DNA of 64,000 nucleotides from positions 1,426,001-1,490,000 of the forward strand of contig JAQOOI010000076.1 of NCBI GenBank assembly GCA_028554645.1, read 5' to 3'. Shown piece after piece: positions 62,900-64,000 of the stretch. The notes under the pieces are model-generated. The model searched no databases, was not told the origin of the DNA, and saw only the letters and a list, made by a program, of their open reading frames with translations. Position 1 is the stretch's first letter, and the number at the start of each line of letters is the position of its first letter. Source of the DNA: Omphalotus guepiniiformis (lineage: Eukaryota > Basidiomycota > Agaricomycetes > Agaricales > Omphalotaceae). The translations under genes were made by a program, and so were the position numbers.

Positions 62900-64000
62900 A
62901 TGGCTCATCCTATCTCCAGCGGAGGTCCGAGCTCCCACAAACCTCATATCGTGCCTATCTCTACAGCCAGTTCACTATTAGGCGCAGAAGGTGTGAGCAC
63001 ACCTCACAGCGACACTGACAGGGAGCCGCTCATGGACACCGATATTGAACGAGTTGCGGGTGTGAGCAACATCGACTCTCGGGGATATGGAAGTATTTCA
63101 AGCTCGGAAGCAGGTGCGTGTTAGTAGTTATCAGCAAGGGCGGGGCCATGATTAACTGGTGCATTCTGGTTTCTTCGTTCAGGTAGCTTGAACAAGCCCT
63201 CGAGGTCCGAAGACAGAAAGAGACTCAAGAAGAAAGTTCAATACTACATTCCATCTTCTGCATGGATACCGAATTATTCCTTTTCTTCGTGAGATTCTTC
63301 CAAACGAGAATTGAGGGGCTACAGCTCATCGGTGTGATAGGCTAGGCGGCGACATGTTAGCTGGGCTTACAGTCGCAAGCATGCTTATTCCTCAGTCTGT
63401 CAGTTACGCATCATCACTAGCAAAATTGAGTCCTGTTACTGGGCTGGTGCGTGAATGTTCCATCAATTGCAGTTCATCGTGCTCAATTACACCTATCTAG
63501 TTTGCGGCTTCGATACCTGGCATAATTTACGCATTCCTTGGTACTTCACGACACATGAACGTAGCCCCTGAAGCTGCTCTGAGTTTGCTATTGGGCCAGG
63601 CTGTCGATGAAATACGCCATGAAATTTCGGATCCCCACTCTGATAAGGGAGAAGCGCTGGGTATAGCTGTTGCAACTGTAATAACGTTACAGGTCGGCTT
63701 GATCTCCTTCCTATTCGGTTTTTTTCGATTGGGATTCATCGATGTCATCTTGAGCCGCGCTCTTCTTCGTGGATTTGTTGCAGCAATGGCTGTTATCATC
63801 ATGATGTACGTTCTCTGGTTCTGCAGCATTTTTTCCCCTTCAGTAACCGTTTTGCGCGTTAAGTGAGCAGCTGATGCCAATGTTAGGTCTTGTGGCCCTC
63901 GAACGTACAGTTCACCCAGGCACTACTGCCGAGAAATTCATATTTCTCATAGAGAATATGTTTACGCATAGTAACCCTGTCACAACGCTCGTTAGTTTCA
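62900..64000 (+). CDS. SulP family anion (sulfate-type) transporter, 5' part
   Basis: The gene runs off the right edge. It starts MAHPISSGGPSSHKPHIVPI with a polar cytosolic N terminus (PLMDTDIERVAGVSNID). The membrane domain begins with YYIPSSAWIPNYSFS, then the SulP hallmark GGDMLAGLTVASMLIPQSVS, YASSLAKLSPVTGL, FAASIPGIIYAFLGTSRHMN, VAPEAALSLLLGQ and FRLGFIDVILSRALLRGFVA. Exon 1 is 62900-63113; later exons join at about 63182, 63345, 63504 and 63862. SLC26/SulP proteins move sulfate, bicarbonate or other anions. The STAS domain expected at the C terminus lies outside the window, so the substrate cannot be judged. Confidence 0.88.

Overview
The window is a gene-dense stretch of a basidiomycete genome, most likely an Agaricomycete. 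Genes are broken by many short GT-AG introns (about 45-75 nt), gene order is mixed on both strands, and intergenic gaps are often only 100-700 bp. Fungal families found together here include a PalB-type calpain, Rit1, flavocytochrome b2, DUF4203 and DUF6593 proteins, a C2-domain orphan and a barwin-like secreted protein. No bacterial operon, CRISPR array, rRNA or convincing tRNA was seen. All gene models were built by hand from reading frames, splice sites and phase; for many the summed exon length closes exactly in frame.

Left part (1-24 kb): an intron-containing Tc1/mariner-type transposase remnant runs off the left edge. Then come PalB/calpain-7 (+), RIT1 (-), a HAUS3-like coiled-coil protein (+), flavocytochrome b2 (-), the exosome nuclease DIS3 (+), MDM35 (+), a J-domain membrane protein (+), a DUF4203 membrane protein (-), the HDEL/KDEL receptor ERD2 (+) and a short C2-domain protein (-).

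Middle (24-42 kb): a 150-bp near-perfect hairpin repeat lies upstream of a VIP36/ERGIC-53-like lectin (+). Next are transportin KAP104 (-), a gene-poor 2.4-kb stretch with a telomere-like box, a DUF6593 gene with a decayed tandem copy (+) and the succinate/fumarate carrier SFC1 (-). After these sits the most unusual locus: three tandem genes (+), each encoding an atypical homeodomain, a second homeodomain-like segment and a shared C-terminal box.

Right part (42-64 kb): SWR1 ATPase (-), a PKA catalytic subunit (-), a secreted double-psi beta-barrel protein (-), a tiny COX14-like membrane protein with an apparent 2-nt exon (-), an F-box protein (+), VPS11 (-), ATP synthase subunit j (+), a secreted subtilase (-) and the 5' part of a SulP anion transporter (+, cut by the right edge).

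Most genes are independent housekeeping functions (RNA decay, chromatin, nuclear import, secretory and vacuolar traffic, mitochondrial transport and assembly) rather than one pathway. The items most worth follow-up are the homeodomain trio, the 2-nt and 4-nt micro-exons, and the hairpin element.
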